Source of the DNA: Pseudacidovorax intermedius
Lineage (GTDB): Bacteria > Pseudomonadota > Gammaproteobacteria > Burkholderiales > Burkholderiaceae_C
Length of the DNA stretch: 64,000 nt
Direction: 5' to 3'
Assembly: GCF_003350475.1 (NCBI RefSeq)
Contig: NZ_QQAV01000002.1
Location: 186,001 to 250,000, forward strand
Notes under the pieces: model-generated
What the model saw: only the letters and a program-made list of their open reading frames with translations
What the model was told of the DNA's origin: nothing
Databases searched by the model: none
Shown: positions 29,067-38,062 of the stretch, piece after piece
Position numbering within the stretch: the first letter of the stretch is position 1
Layout: each line of letters starts with the position of its first letter
Made by a program: the position numbers and the translations under genes

Positions 29067-29114
29067 GCGGCTTTTTTCTCTGGCAGATGGAATCGAAGGA
29101 TCGGCACGCAAGTC

Positions 29115-29696
29115 ATGATAGGAAAACTCACCGGAACCCTGGCCGAACGCAACCCGCCGCAGATCGTCATCGACTGCGGCGGCGTGGGCTACGAGGTGGA
29201 CGTGCCGATGAGCACCTTCTACAACCTGCCGCAGGTGGGCGCGAAGGTCTCGCTGCTCACGCACTTCATCGTGCGAGAGGATGCCCAGATTCTCTACGGC
29301 TTCGCGTCGGCGGAAGAGCGTGCGGCCTTTAGGCAGCTGATCAAGATCGCGGGCGTGGGGCCGCGCACGGCGCTGGGCATCCTGTCGGGCCTGAGCGTGG
29401 GCGAGCTGGTGCAGGCCATCGCGTTGCAGGAGCCGGGCCGACTGGTGAAGATTCCCGGCATCGGCAAGAAGACGGCCGAGCGCCTGCTGCTGGAGCTCAA
29501 GGGCAAGCTGGGCGACGCCGTGGGCACCGCCGGCGCTGCCGCCCAGCCCGCCAGCGACGCCCAGGCCGACATCCTGCAGGCCCTGCTGGCGCTGGGTTAC
29601 AACGACAAGGAAGGCGCTGCCGCCCTCAAGGCCCTGCCCAAGGACGTGGGCGTGAGCGAGGGCATCAAGATGGCGCTGAAGGCGCTGGCGAAGTAG
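29115..29696 (+). CDS. ruvA: Holliday junction helicase subunit RuvA
   Basis: Binds four-way junctions and loads the RuvB motor. The 193-residue protein begins MIGKLTGTL and has two helix-hairpin-helix motifs ([31 protein letters not shown]). The C-terminal RuvB-binding domain ([17 protein letters not shown]) follows a flexible linker. Unusually, ruvB is not next to it but 6.1 kb downstream beyond the lipid cassette. Confidence 0.97.
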   Translation: MIGKLTGTLAERNPPQIVIDCGGVGYEVDVPMSTFYNLPQVGAKVSLLTHFIVREDAQILYGFASAEERAAFRQLIKIAGVGPRTALGILSGLSVGELVQAIALQEPGRLVKIPGIGKKTAERLLLELKGKLGDAVGTAGAAAQPASDAQADILQALLALGYNDKEGAAALKALPKDVGVSEGIKMALKALAK

Positions 29697-29788
29697 GCGC
29701 TCAGGTTCCGCTGACTTTTGCTCGAAAGGCCGCGGAGCAGGCCACGCGTGGACATCCGCGGAACCGGCGTTGCCGGGCCGCTGGATGT

Positions 29789-29852
29789 GCCCCCTTGAGG
29801 GGGGAGGCGGAGCGCGAAGTGCGAAGCCTGGGGGTGGGTCAAGGAACCCACC
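29789..29852. repeat. Comamonadaceae-type short palindromic repeat
   Basis: Contains CCCCC-TTGA-GGGGG (29790-29803), then a GC-rich arm around GGCGGAGCGCGAAGTGCGAAG, then GGTGGGT / ACCCACC (29833-29852) closing over the last codons of ynbB. The composition and order match the short intergenic repeats seen many times in Comamonadaceae genomes. It lies exactly between ruvA and the inserted lipid cassette. Copy number in the genome cannot be counted here. Confidence 0.6.
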
Positions 29853-30786
29853 AATAGTGGAGCGCGTGGAAGTACATCGGCGCGGCAAAGATCACCGAAT
29901 CCAGCCGGTCCAGCATGCCGCCGTGGCCTTCGATCATGGTGCCCCAGTCCTTCACGCCGCGGTCGCGCTTGATGGCGGACATCACCAGCCCGCCGAAGAA
30001 GCCCATCACGCAGATCATGAAGGCCATGAGCGCGGCCTGCCAGGGCGCGAAGGGCGTGGCCCACCATAGCGCCGCGCCCAGCAGCGTGGCGCTGGCCACG
30101 CCGCCGATGAGCCCTTCCCAGGTCTTGGAAGGCGACAGCTCCGGCGCCACCTTGCGCTTGCCCAGCAGCTTGCCCCACACGTACTGCAGCACGTCGCTGC
30201 CCTGCACCACGATCACCAGGAAGGCGATCAGCAGCAGGTTGCGCCCCTCGAAGCCGGGGATGTTCAGCGTCAGCAGCGCCGGCACGTGGCTGATGCAGAA
30301 CACGCAGACCATCAGCCCCCACTGCACCTTGGACGTGCGCTCCAGGAAGCGCTGCGTGTCGCCGCCCAGGGCCGACAGGATGGGCAGGATCAGGAACACC
30401 TCCACCGGGATGAAGATGGCGAACATGCCGTACCACTCGATCCACACCAGGAAGTACTGCACCGGCAGTGCCACGTAGAAGGCGGCCGCCATGGCCAGGT
30501 GGTCGCCGCGCCGGGTGTAGGTGAGGCTCAGGAACTCGCGCAGCGCGTAGAACGAGACCAGGTAGAACAGCAGGATCACGCCCAGCTTGCCGAAGGCGAA
30601 GGCGACGCCGATCACGGCCACCATCACCCACCAGGCATTGACGCGGGCGTTCAGGTTGTCGATGACCGAATGGGGCGCGCCATGGGCCACGCGCCACTTG
30701 AGCAGCGCGCCGATGGCCGAGGCCAGTACCAGCACGCCGGCCACGCCGCCGAAGAGCATCAGGGTGGTGTGGGTGATGGGACTCAT
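29839..30786 (-). CDS. ynbB: YnbB-like CDP-diacylglycerol synthase
   Basis: A 315-residue multi-helix membrane protein of the CdsA family, which makes CDP-diacylglycerol from CTP and phosphatidic acid. The C-terminal signature SAIKRDRGVKDWGTMIEGHGGMLDRLDS (268-295) is intact, with its conserved KD, HGG and DRxDS. SPSKTWEGLIGG is the other conserved block. It is the last gene of the cassette and overlaps the acyltransferase by 4 bases. Being in this cassette rather than next to frr/dxr marks it as the YnbB-type paralogue, not the housekeeping CdsA. Confidence 0.88.
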   Translation of the reverse strand: MSPITHTTLMLFGGVAGVLVLASAIGALLKWRVAHGAPHSVIDNLNARVNAWWVMVAVIGVAFAFGKLGVILLFYLVSFYALREFLSLTYTRRGDHLAMAAAFYVALPVQYFLVWIEWYGMFAIFIPVEVFLILPILSALGGDTQRFLERTSKVQWGLMVCVFCISHVPALLTLNIPGFEGRNLLLIAFLVIVVQGSDVLQYVWGKLLGKRKVAPELSPSKTWEGLIGGVASATLLGAALWWATPFAPWQAALMAFMICVMGFFGGLVMSAIKRDRGVKDWGTMIEGHGGMLDRLDSVIFAAPMYFHALHYWWVP

Positions 30787-31487
30787 CGTTCCTCCGCTTT
30801 GTCATGGTCCGGCCGTAGGTCCAGCATGGCCTGCTGCGCGCGCGCCAGGAAAGCGGCCTTGTCCTCGCCGTCGGCCAGCACCACCGGCGCGCCGTAGCGC
30901 ACCGAGCAGGCCAGCGGCACCGGCACCAGCTGCCCCTTGGGCAGCACGCGCCTGAGGTTCTCGATCCACACCGGCACCAGCCGCACCTGCGGGCAGGCGC
31001 GGGCGATGTGGAAGAGCCCGCTCTTGAGCGGCAGCATCACCGCATCGCCGGTGTTGCGCGTGCCCTCGGGGAACATGATCAGCGAATCGCCCGCCTCCAG
31101 CGCCTGCACCATCTGTTCCACCGGATTGGCGGCCGTGCTGCCCGCCGCACCGCTGCCGTCGCGGCGGATCATCAGCGCATTGAACACGTCCTGGCCGATG
31201 AAGCGGCGCAGCCGCGAGGCCAGCCAGTAGTCCTGCCCCGCGACGGGCCGGGTGATGGCCCGCAGGTCGGGCGGCAGCGTGGCCCACACCAGCACGAAGT
31301 CGCCATGGCTCGAATGGTTGGCGAAGTACAGCGTGGTCTCGGCCACCGGCGTGGTGCCGCTCCAGATGGCGCGCACGCCGGTGAGCAGGTTGGCCACCAG
31401 CACGATGGCCCGGGCGGCAACGAAGGCGCCGGCCTGCCGCAGCAGGACGCGCGCGGGCGGTGTGTCGGAGTCGAGGATGTCGTTCAT
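30783..31487 (-). CDS. 1-acylglycerol-3-phosphate acyltransferase, PlsC-like
   Basis: A 234-residue acyltransferase. NHSSHGD (motif I, H-x4-D), MIRRDG (motif II), FPEGTRN (motif III) and LVPVWIEN (motif IV) are all present. It would convert lysophosphatidic to phosphatidic acid or acylate a related lysolipid at the membrane. The ATG at 31487 overlaps the preceding stop, and its own stop overlaps ynbB. The pair could make phosphatidic acid and then CDP-lipid. E. coli ynbABCD lacks this gene. Confidence 0.88.
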   Translation of the reverse strand: MNDILDSDTPPARVLLRQAGAFVAARAIVLVANLLTGVRAIWSGTTPVAETTLYFANHSSHGDFVLVWATLPPDLRAITRPVAGQDYWLASRLRRFIGQDVFNALMIRRDGSGAAGSTAANPVEQMVQALEAGDSLIMFPEGTRNTGDAVMLPLKSGLFHIARACPQVRLVPVWIENLRRVLPKGQLVPVPLACSVRYGAPVVLADGEDKAAFLARAQQAMLDLRPDHDKAEER

Positions 31488-31969
31488 GGCGAAGGCAGGC
31501 CGGCGTGGAGGCCGGCGATGAGGGCGATCAGGACGCAGAGGGTTTGCAGCAGCACGACGCCCAGATGCCGGCGCATCAGGGCCTGCGTGCCGCGCAGGCG
31601 CTCTTCCAGCGGGCGTGGGGTGCCCGGCGACGCGGGGCGCAGGCCCAGCCACGCCAGCGCGTCGTCCAGCGCGGCCAGGTCGGGCAGCGCGCCGCGGCCG
31701 AGGGCTGCGAACAGTCCCTCGTCCAGGTGCAGGCGCAGCGCCAGGTAGCGTTCGGCCAGGCCGAGCATCGCGCCGAGCGACCAGGCGGCAAGGCACAGGC
31801 GGCTGGCAGGCATGGCCCATCCGGCGGCGACCGCCGCCAGGGCAAGGAGGCAGGCGGCCGACAGCAGCAGGCTCCAGGCGGCCACGGGTCGCTGGGCGGC
31901 CAGCCGCGCGGCCAGGGCGGCGCAGCGGCTGCGTGCCTGCGGATCAGGGGGGGACGACGGCAGGGTCAT
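31484..31969 (-). CDS. Small membrane protein of unknown function in lipid cassette
   Basis: A 161-residue protein I do not recognise. It has two close hydrophobic helices (about 30-75, LLLSAACLLALAAVAAGWAM and LCLAAWSLGAMLGL). A soluble, leucine-rich middle (ALGRGALPDLAALDDALAWL) and a third helix near the C-terminus (VVLLQTLCVLIALIAGLHAG) follow. It overlaps its neighbours by 4 bases on both sides, so it is made in step with the PAP2 phosphatase and the acyltransferase and probably works with them in the inner membrane. Confidence 0.8.
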   Translation of the reverse strand: MTLPSSPPDPQARSRCAALAARLAAQRPVAAWSLLLSAACLLALAAVAAGWAMPASRLCLAAWSLGAMLGLAERYLALRLHLDEGLFAALGRGALPDLAALDDALAWLGLRPASPGTPRPLEERLRGTQALMRRHLGVVLLQTLCVLIALIAGLHAGLPSP

Positions 31970-33291
31970 GGATGGCGCGGCAATGGCGCGGGGCTCTGCA
32001 GGGTGGAGAGCGCCGTCCGCCACGGCGCACGCAGCACGATCTGCGGCCGCGCGCGCCGGACCACCGCCTCCGCCGCGGCCGGCTCGGACGCACCGCCGTG
32101 CCGCAGCAGCCAGCCCACGACTGTCGCAGCACTGCGCGAAAAGCCCAGCGCGCAGCAGACCCACACGGCGCCGTCGCCGGAGCGCCGCTGGCCTTCCAGC
32201 ACCGCGACGGCCCGACGCAGCCGGACCGGCGAGGGCGTGGCGAGGTCCAGCATCGGCACGCAGCGGGCGCCCGGCACGCGCGGCAGTTGCAGTTCGGCGC
32301 ACAGGCTCAGCAGCCGCGGCCGGCCGGCGGCCTGCCACTCCGCCTGGGAGGGGAGGCGTCCCAGCCACAAGCCCGGCGCCACCTCCACGCGGGCCGGCAG
32401 CTTGCGCGTCCAGGCCCACGCGTTGACGGCGGCCGCGGCCCGGTAGGGGCCCAGGAGCCAGCGCGCGGCGTAATGCATGCGGCCATGCCGGTCCATGCGG
32501 AAGCCGCGCGCACCGAAGCCGGCGTAGTTCAGCGCCACCAGGGCCAGCGACGCGGTGGGCCAGCCCAGCCACAGGAGCCATCCACCCCCCTGCAGCGCCA
32601 GGGCCAGGCACAGCAGGGCGCCCACCGCGTAGGCCCCGGCCAACCGCCCGCGCCCGCCGTCCCGCGCCCACCGCCAAGCGCGGGGCAGCGCCACCTGCCG
32701 CTCCAGCGGCCACAGCCACAGGCACAGCAGGCCCAGCAGCGCGCCGGTCGGGATGTCGATGAAGTGGTGCTGGTAGGTGGTCAGCACCGAGGCGCAGATC
32801 AGCAGCGTCCACACGTGCAGCACCGCGCGCGCCCAGCGCGGACGGATGAGCTGCCGGTACCAGTCCCACAGGATCACGGCCAGCGCGATGTGCAGCGAGG
32901 GCGCCTGGTTGAAGGGCTTGTCGAAGCCGCGCAGCGCCTCGAACAGGAAGGCGGGCGCGCCCTGGACCGCCGGCTGCCCGAAGCTGAAGCCCAGCGGCCA
33001 GAGCACGAAGCAGCCTACGGCCACGACCTGCGCCGTCAGCAGCCGCGCCGCATGCCGGTCCACGAGATGCCGGGTGCGTCCGAGGAACAGCGACAGCGCG
33101 TAGAAGGCATTGATCGACCAGTACGGAAAGATGGTCCAGGCCCAGAAGGGCAGGCCCCGCTCCCAGTCGAACACCACCGAGGGCACCTGGGCCCGCGTGC
33201 CGGCCCACCAGTTCGCGAGGCCGTAGCTCAGGTAGAAGAAGGGCCCCAGTAGGGCCAGCCAGGCAAGGGCGCGCTTCCAGGGCCGCTTCAT
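31966..33291 (-). CDS. ynbD: YnbD-like PAP2 and dual-specificity phosphatase fusion
   Basis: A 441-residue membrane protein. The N-terminal half has about six helices with PAP2-type motifs FNQAPSLHIAL (PSLH 131-134) and TTYQHHFIDIPTG (His175/His176, Asp179), as in inositol-phosphotransferase-like PAP2 proteins. The C-terminal domain (about 300-441) is a dual-specificity phosphatase with Cys380-x5-Arg386 in CCALGFSRSA. It could move a phospho-headgroup and then remove a phosphate. The same fusion is known as YnbD in E. coli; its substrate is not established. Confidence 0.9.
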   Translation of the reverse strand: MKRPWKRALAWLALLGPFFYLSYGLANWWAGTRAQVPSVVFDWERGLPFWAWTIFPYWSINAFYALSLFLGRTRHLVDRHAARLLTAQVVAVGCFVLWPLGFSFGQPAVQGAPAFLFEALRGFDKPFNQAPSLHIALAVILWDWYRQLIRPRWARAVLHVWTLLICASVLTTYQHHFIDIPTGALLGLLCLWLWPLERQVALPRAWRWARDGGRGRLAGAYAVGALLCLALALQGGGWLLWLGWPTASLALVALNYAGFGARGFRMDRHGRMHYAARWLLGPYRAAAAVNAWAWTRKLPARVEVAPGLWLGRLPSQAEWQAAGRPRLLSLCAELQLPRVPGARCVPMLDLATPSPVRLRRAVAVLEGQRRSGDGAVWVCCALGFSRSAATVVGWLLRHGGASEPAAAEAVVRRARPQIVLRAPWRTALSTLQSPAPLPRHP

Positions 33292-35045
33292 GCCTTCTGC
33301 GCGAGCGAGACGGTGAAGATGCCCCAGCGGTCCACCCGCTGGGCGATCTTGCGGAAGCCCGCGGCTTCCACCAGTTGGTCCATCTCGGCCTGCGTGCGCC
33401 TGCGCATCACCCAGGCCTGGCCCTGGCGGTGGCTGGTGAGCGCCCGGGCGATCATCTCCAGCTGCGGATGCCAGGGCTGGCCGGTGTAGACCAGGTAGCC
33501 GCCGGACTCCATAGCATCGGCCACGCCTGCCAGCGAGCGGGCCACCATGTCGTTGTCGGGGAACAGCTCGTACAGCCCCGACACCACCGCCAGCGTCGGT
33601 CGTGGGGTCACTGCGGCCAGGCTCGCGCGGTCGAAGGCATCGGCCTGCACGAAGCGTGCGATGTCCTGCAGGCCTCGCTGGGCGATGAGCCGTTGCCCAT
33701 CGCGCACGTTGATGTCGCTGTAGTCGCGCAGCAGGATCGACACGGGCGCGACGGCACTGCCTGCCGCGGCATCGAGCACATAGCGGCCATGGCCGGCCGC
33801 GATGTCCATCAGCCGCACCTCGCGGCCTTCGTGGGCAAGCCGGCCCATGGCTTCGCGCAGCAGCTCTTCGACATGCAGCTTGCGCTGGCGGATGCCGCGC
33901 CAGCCGATGGAGTCGAGGTAAGTCCGGTCCACCAGCTGCCCCACCAGCGGTGCGCCCGCCGGCTCGTTGCGGTAGACGTAGTCCAGCGTGCTGCCGGAAT
34001 CGAAGCCGGTGGCGTGGCCCAGGGCGATGCCGCGGGACAACCGGCCGCCCAGGCGCAGGCCGGCGCGCGTGGCGGCCCAGTACAGCCCGCGCGGCGACAG
34101 CGCCGGCAGCGGGGCCGCAAGTGCCCGGGCCTCGTCGGCGGTGAAGCCCAGGCGGTCGGCCGTGCGCAGGTCGGCCGGCGCGGGTGGCGCGTCGAAGAGC
34201 CGCAGGATGAAGCCGCGCACCGCGGCCACGGCGCCGGCCCGGTCGCGCTCGCCCAGCGTGTCGTGGAAGAAGCCGGGCAGCTCCACCTTCTCTTTCACGC
34301 GGCTGCCCAGCTGGTCGAAGAAGCGATGCTGCGGCCCGGGATGCACCACCCAGTCGGCACCGGAGATCAGCAACTGCGTCGGCAGCACGATGGCCTGGGC
34401 GTCGTCGACCACGCGCTCGGCGGCCTCGTACAGGTCGAGCAGGATGTTGACGGCGATGGGCCGTGTGATCAGCGGATCGACCTGGTAGCTGGCGATGCGG
34501 GCCGGGTCGTGCGTGAGGAACTTCGGCTTGACGTAGCTGTTGACGAAGAACAGCCCGCGCAGCCTGTGCATGAGCGCGAGGCCGGGCCGTGCGAAGGGCA
34601 CGTAGAGCTTGACCTTGAAGGCCGGCGAGGCGAGCGTGAGGCCGCGGACCTTGGGCGCGTAGTCGTGCGCCCAGGTCGAGATCAGCACGGCCCCCACGCT
34701 CTGGGCCACGACGTGCATGTCCTGCTCGGCCACGCCGTGCTGCGCGGCGATGTGCTCCACGAAGGTCTGCACGTCGCGCACCGAATGCGCGAAGCTGGGG
34801 CTGTGGCCGCGCGGGCCCGGCGAGCGGCCATGGCCGCGGGCATCCCAGGCGAAGAAGTCGAAGTCGGGCAGGTCCAGCTCGTCCACCAGGTGCGCCATGC
34901 GGGCGCCGTGCTCATGGCCGCGGTGGAAGAGCAGCACCGCCCCACGGCGCGCGCTGCCGGTGGCAGGCCAATGGCGATAGAAAAGCGATTCGCCGTCGTG
35001 CGTCTGGAAGTGCAGTTCCTCGGCGATGCGTGGTGTGGCCGTCAT
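33288..35045 (-). CDS. ynbC: YnbC-like alpha/beta hydrolase and methyltransferase fusion
   Basis: A 585-residue two-domain protein. Residues about 1-290 are a lysophospholipase-like alpha/beta hydrolase with AWDARGHGRS, nucleophile Ser116 in VAQSVGAV, and likely Asp in ISGADWVV and His in FFHDTLGE. Residues about 385-585 are a class I SAM methyltransferase with MDIAAGHGRYVLDAAAG and LRDYSDINV. There is no signal peptide, so it works in the cytoplasm or at the inner leaflet. It overlaps ynbD by 4 bases and follows ynbA by 45. Chemical target unknown; a lipid is likely. Confidence 0.9.
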   Translation of the reverse strand: MTATPRIAEELHFQTHDGESLFYRHWPATGSARRGAVLLFHRGHEHGARMAHLVDELDLPDFDFFAWDARGHGRSPGPRGHSPSFAHSVRDVQTFVEHIAAQHGVAEQDMHVVAQSVGAVLISTWAHDYAPKVRGLTLASPAFKVKLYVPFARPGLALMHRLRGLFFVNSYVKPKFLTHDPARIASYQVDPLITRPIAVNILLDLYEAAERVVDDAQAIVLPTQLLISGADWVVHPGPQHRFFDQLGSRVKEKVELPGFFHDTLGERDRAGAVAAVRGFILRLFDAPPAPADLRTADRLGFTADEARALAAPLPALSPRGLYWAATRAGLRLGGRLSRGIALGHATGFDSGSTLDYVYRNEPAGAPLVGQLVDRTYLDSIGWRGIRQRKLHVEELLREAMGRLAHEGREVRLMDIAAGHGRYVLDAAAGSAVAPVSILLRDYSDINVRDGQRLIAQRGLQDIARFVQADAFDRASLAAVTPRPTLAVVSGLYELFPDNDMVARSLAGVADAMESGGYLVYTGQPWHPQLEMIARALTSHRQGQAWVMRRRTQAEMDQLVEAAGFRKIAQRVDRWGIFTVSLAQKA

Positions 35046-35090
35046 GCGTGATTCGTCCCCGGGGTTGTTGTGAAACTCATCGGCGCCGGC

Positions 35091-35699
35091 TCATCCGGCG
35101 GTGCGCTCGGCCAAGGCGGCGCGCACGCGGCGCACCACCGTCCAGCCCGTGGCCAAGGCCAGCAGCGGCATCAGCCAGGCCGCCGCGGCCGGCAGCGGCC
35201 AGCCCAGGGCCACGTACAGCCCCAATGCGCCGAACACGAAGGCCCGGTCGCTCTTGCCCATCGGCCCGTCGTAGCGGCGGCTGGCGCCGACCGTCGGCCC
35301 CAGCGCGCCCGCGAATTCGGACAGGCCTGCCAACACGATCACCACGCCCACCCAGAAGCCGGAAAAGGGCGCGACCAGGGCGAAGGGCAGGTACAGCGCC
35401 GCGTCGGACACCACGTCCGTCAGCTCGTTGAGGAAGGCGCCCAGCGCGCTCTGCTGGCCGTGCTCGCGCGCCAGCATGCCGTCCACGGCATTGAAGGCCA
35501 TGCGCACCAGCATCCAGAGCGGCACCAGCGCGAAGGCCGCGTGGGAGGGGGCGGCCCAGAACAGCCACAGGCCGAGCGCCACGGAGACGAGGCAGGCCGC
35601 CATCGTGACCTGGTTGGCCGTGACGCCCGCCCGGGCGAGGCGTTGGACCAGAGGGCGGAGCAGGGCCTGGAAGCGGGGCTTGAGCTGGTAGATGGACAA
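35091..35699 (-). CDS. ynbA: YnbA-like CDP-alcohol phosphatidyltransferase
   Basis: A 202-residue inner-membrane enzyme with about six helices. The CDP-alcohol motif is FNAVDGMLAREHGQQSALG followed by AFLNELTDVVSD. Two positions normally Asp in this motif are Asn, as I recall for E. coli YnbA too, so the family may use a different metal or substrate mode. It would attach an alcohol to CDP-diacylglycerol. The start TTG 35699 (MSIYQLKPRFQALLRPL) matches the family N-terminus; no ATG or GTG fits better. It is the first gene of the cassette, 109 bases from the divergent ruvB. Confidence 0.88.
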   Translation of the reverse strand: MSIYQLKPRFQALLRPLVQRLARAGVTANQVTMAACLVSVALGLWLFWAAPSHAAFALVPLWMLVRMAFNAVDGMLAREHGQQSALGAFLNELTDVVSDAALYLPFALVAPFSGFWVGVVIVLAGLSEFAGALGPTVGASRRYDGPMGKSDRAFVFGALGLYVALGWPLPAAAAWLMPLLALATGWTVVRRVRAALAERTAG

Positions 35700-35808
35700 G
35701 GTGTTGGCGATGAGCGGCAGGAGCGGTCGATTCTGCCGCCTGAATGCAGGCTGACCGCGTCCCGGCCGCGGCAGGCGCCGCCTACAATCCGCCGCTTCCC
35801 CCCGCGAC

Positions 35809-36873
35809 ATGTCCATCCACACCGACGACTTCGCCCCGGTACCGCAGCGCGTGGTGTCCGCGGCCCCCGCCTCACCCAACGAAGAAGCCATCGAACGCGC
35901 CCTGCGGCCCAAGCTGCTCCAGGAATACGTGGGCCAGGCCAAGGTGCGCGAGCAGCTCGAGATCTTCATCGGTGCCGCCCGCAAGCGGCGCGAGGCGCTC
36001 GACCATGTGCTGCTCTTCGGCCCGCCGGGCCTGGGCAAGACCACGCTGTCGCACATCGTCGCGGCCGAACTGGGCGTCAACCTGCGCCAGACCAGCGGCC
36101 CGGTGCTCGAAAAACCCAAGGATCTGGCGGCGCTGCTGACCAACCTCGAGCCCAACGATGTGCTCTTCATCGACGAGATCCACCGGCTCTCGCCGGTCGT
36201 CGAGGAAATCCTGTACCCCGCGCTCGAGGACTACCAGATCGACATCATGATCGGCGAGGGGCCGGCGGCGCGCAGCATCAAGCTCGACCTGCAGCCCTTC
36301 ACGCTCGTAGGAGCCACTACGCGCGCCGGCATGCTGACCAATCCGCTGCGCGACCGCTTCGGCATCGTGGCGCGGCTGGAGTTCTACACGGCCGAGGAGC
36401 TCACGCTCATCGTCACCCGCAGCGCCGGCCTGCTCAACGCGCCCATCGACCCCGACGGGGCCTTCGAGATCGCCCGCCGCTCGCGCGGCACGCCCCGCAT
36501 CGCCAACCGGCTGCTGCGCCGGGTGCGCGACTATGCCGACGTGAAGGGCGATGGCCGCATCACCCAGTCCATTGCGCACAAGGCGCTGGCCATGCTCGAC
36601 GTCGACCCGGAAGGCTTCGACCTGATGGACCGCAAGCTGCTGGAGGCGGTGATCCACCGCTTCGACGGCGGTCCGGTGGGCCTGGACAACATTGGCGCCA
36701 GCATCGGCGAGGAGTCCGGCACCATCGAGGACGTGATCGAGCCCTACCTGATCCAGCAGGGCTACCTGCAGCGCACGCCGCGCGGGCGCATCGCCACGCT
36801 CGCGGCTTACCGCCATCTCGGCGTGACCGCGCCCAGCAGCCGCAGCGCCGACGGGGACTTGTTCGGCGGCTAG
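35809..36873 (+). CDS. ruvB: Holliday junction helicase ATPase RuvB
   Basis: The AAA+ motor that drives branch migration with RuvA. 354 residues: Walker [13 protein letters not shown] near 66-77, Walker [12 protein letters not shown] near 117-127, sensor GATTRAGML near 164 and the C-terminal winged helix ending [23 protein letters not shown] at 35783-35788 is a plausible -10. It is separated from ruvA by the oppositely oriented lipid cassette, although in many bacteria the two are adjacent. Confidence 0.98.
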   Translation: MSIHTDDFAPVPQRVVSAAPASPNEEAIERALRPKLLQEYVGQAKVREQLEIFIGAARKRREALDHVLLFGPPGLGKTTLSHIVAAELGVNLRQTSGPVLEKPKDLAALLTNLEPNDVLFIDEIHRLSPVVEEILYPALEDYQIDIMIGEGPAARSIKLDLQPFTLVGATTRAGMLTNPLRDRFGIVARLEFYTAEELTLIVTRSAGLLNAPIDPDGAFEIARRSRGTPRIANRLLRRVRDYADVKGDGRITQSIAHKALAMLDVDPEGFDLMDRKLLEAVIHRFDGGPVGLDNIGASIGEESGTIEDVIEPYLIQQGYLQRTPRGRIATLAAYRHLGVTAPSSRSADGDLFGG

Positions 36874-36909
36874 CCGGACGGCGAGGTGGCTGCCAGAATC
36901 GCCGCCGCC

Positions 36910-37902
36910 ATGCACACCCACGACCTCAGCCCCTGGCAGCACAGCCACCAGTTCGACACCGGCAACCCCGCCGCCGAGCGCAGCACCCGCTGGGTGCTCG
37001 CCATCACCGCCGCCGCGATGGTCATGGAGATCGCCGCCGGCTGGTGGTTCAACTCCATGGCGCTGCTGGCGGACGGCTGGCACATGAGTTCGCACGCGGT
37101 GGCCATCGGCGTCAGTGCCTTCGCCTACACCGCGGCGCGCCGCCTGGCGCGCGACCGGCGCTTCGCCTTCGGCACCTGGAAGATCGAGGTGCTGGGCGGC
37201 TTTGCCAGCGCGGTCTTCCTGCTGGTGGTTGCGGGCCTGATGGTCTTCGGCTCGCTGGAGCGGCTGTGGTCGCCGGAGCCGATCCATTACCGCGAGGCGG
37301 TGATCGTGGCCGCGCTGGGCCTGGCGGTGAACCTGCTGTGCGCCTGGCTGCTGGCCGGGGCGCACGGGCATGACCACGGACACGGCCATGGCCATGCACA
37401 CGCTGGGCATGGGCACGGCGGGCTCGGACACGACCATGGCCACGGCCACGGCCATGACCACCACCACGATCTGAACCTGCGCTCGGCCTACCTGCACGTG
37501 CTGGCCGATGCCGCCACCTCGGTGCTGGCCATTGCCGCGCTGCTGGGCGGCTGGTTCCTGGGCTGGGCCTGGCTCGACCCGGTGATGGGCGTGGTTGGCG
37601 CGGTGCTGGTGGCCAACTGGGCGCGCAGTCTCTTGCGCCAGACCAGCGCCGTGCTCCTGGACCGCGAGATGGATCATCCCGTCACCGAGGAGATCCGCGA
37701 AGGCATCGAGACCGGCCTGGCCGATTCGCACACCCGCGTGGCCGACCTGCATGTCTGGCGCGTGGGCCGCGGCGCCTACGCCTGCGCGGTGACGGTCGTC
37801 ACGCATTCGCCCACGCTGGATGCGGATGGCGTGCGGGCCTGCTTCTCCATGCACGAGGAGATCCGGCATTCCACCGTGGAAGTGCAGCGCTGCAGCGTCT
37901 GA
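36910..37902 (+). CDS. dmeF: DmeF-type cobalt/nickel CDF efflux protein
   Basis: A 330-residue CDF transporter. It has six helices, a long histidine-rich cytoplasmic loop (about residues 157-187, repeats of HGHGHDHGH), the first metal helix LLADGWHMSSHAVAIG with His where zinc CDFs have Asp, and the second HVLADAATSVLAI (His-x3-Asp). This pattern marks the DmeF group that exports cobalt and nickel. It starts 36 bases after ruvB. No DmeR-type repressor gene is adjacent. Confidence 0.9.
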   Translation: MHTHDLSPWQHSHQFDTGNPAAERSTRWVLAITAAAMVMEIAAGWWFNSMALLADGWHMSSHAVAIGVSAFAYTAARRLARDRRFAFGTWKIEVLGGFASAVFLLVVAGLMVFGSLERLWSPEPIHYREAVIVAALGLAVNLLCAWLLAGAHGHDHGHGHGHAHAGHGHGGLGHDHGHGHGHDHHHDLNLRSAYLHVLADAATSVLAIAALLGGWFLGWAWLDPVMGVVGAVLVANWARSLLRQTSAVLLDREMDHPVTEEIREGIETGLADSHTRVADLHVWRVGRGAYACAVTVVTHSPTLDADGVRACFSMHEEIRHSTVEVQRCSV

Positions 37903-38062
37903 GCGGCGCATCGGCGGGTCCGGTCGCACCGCCGCTTCGCATCAAGCCGGGCGACGGCGATTTGGCACCTGCCGTTGGCGTTGAGACGGCTGGCCCCGAC
38001 GTCACATCGTCGTCATGCCACCGCCATGCTGCCGTCATGCGCCGCGCCGATGCTGCCGGTCC

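Noticed and set aside
37350-37470. Repetitive CAT/GGC tract that looks like a tandem repeat
   Set aside because: It is the coding sequence of the histidine-rich loop of DmeF and needs no other explanation.
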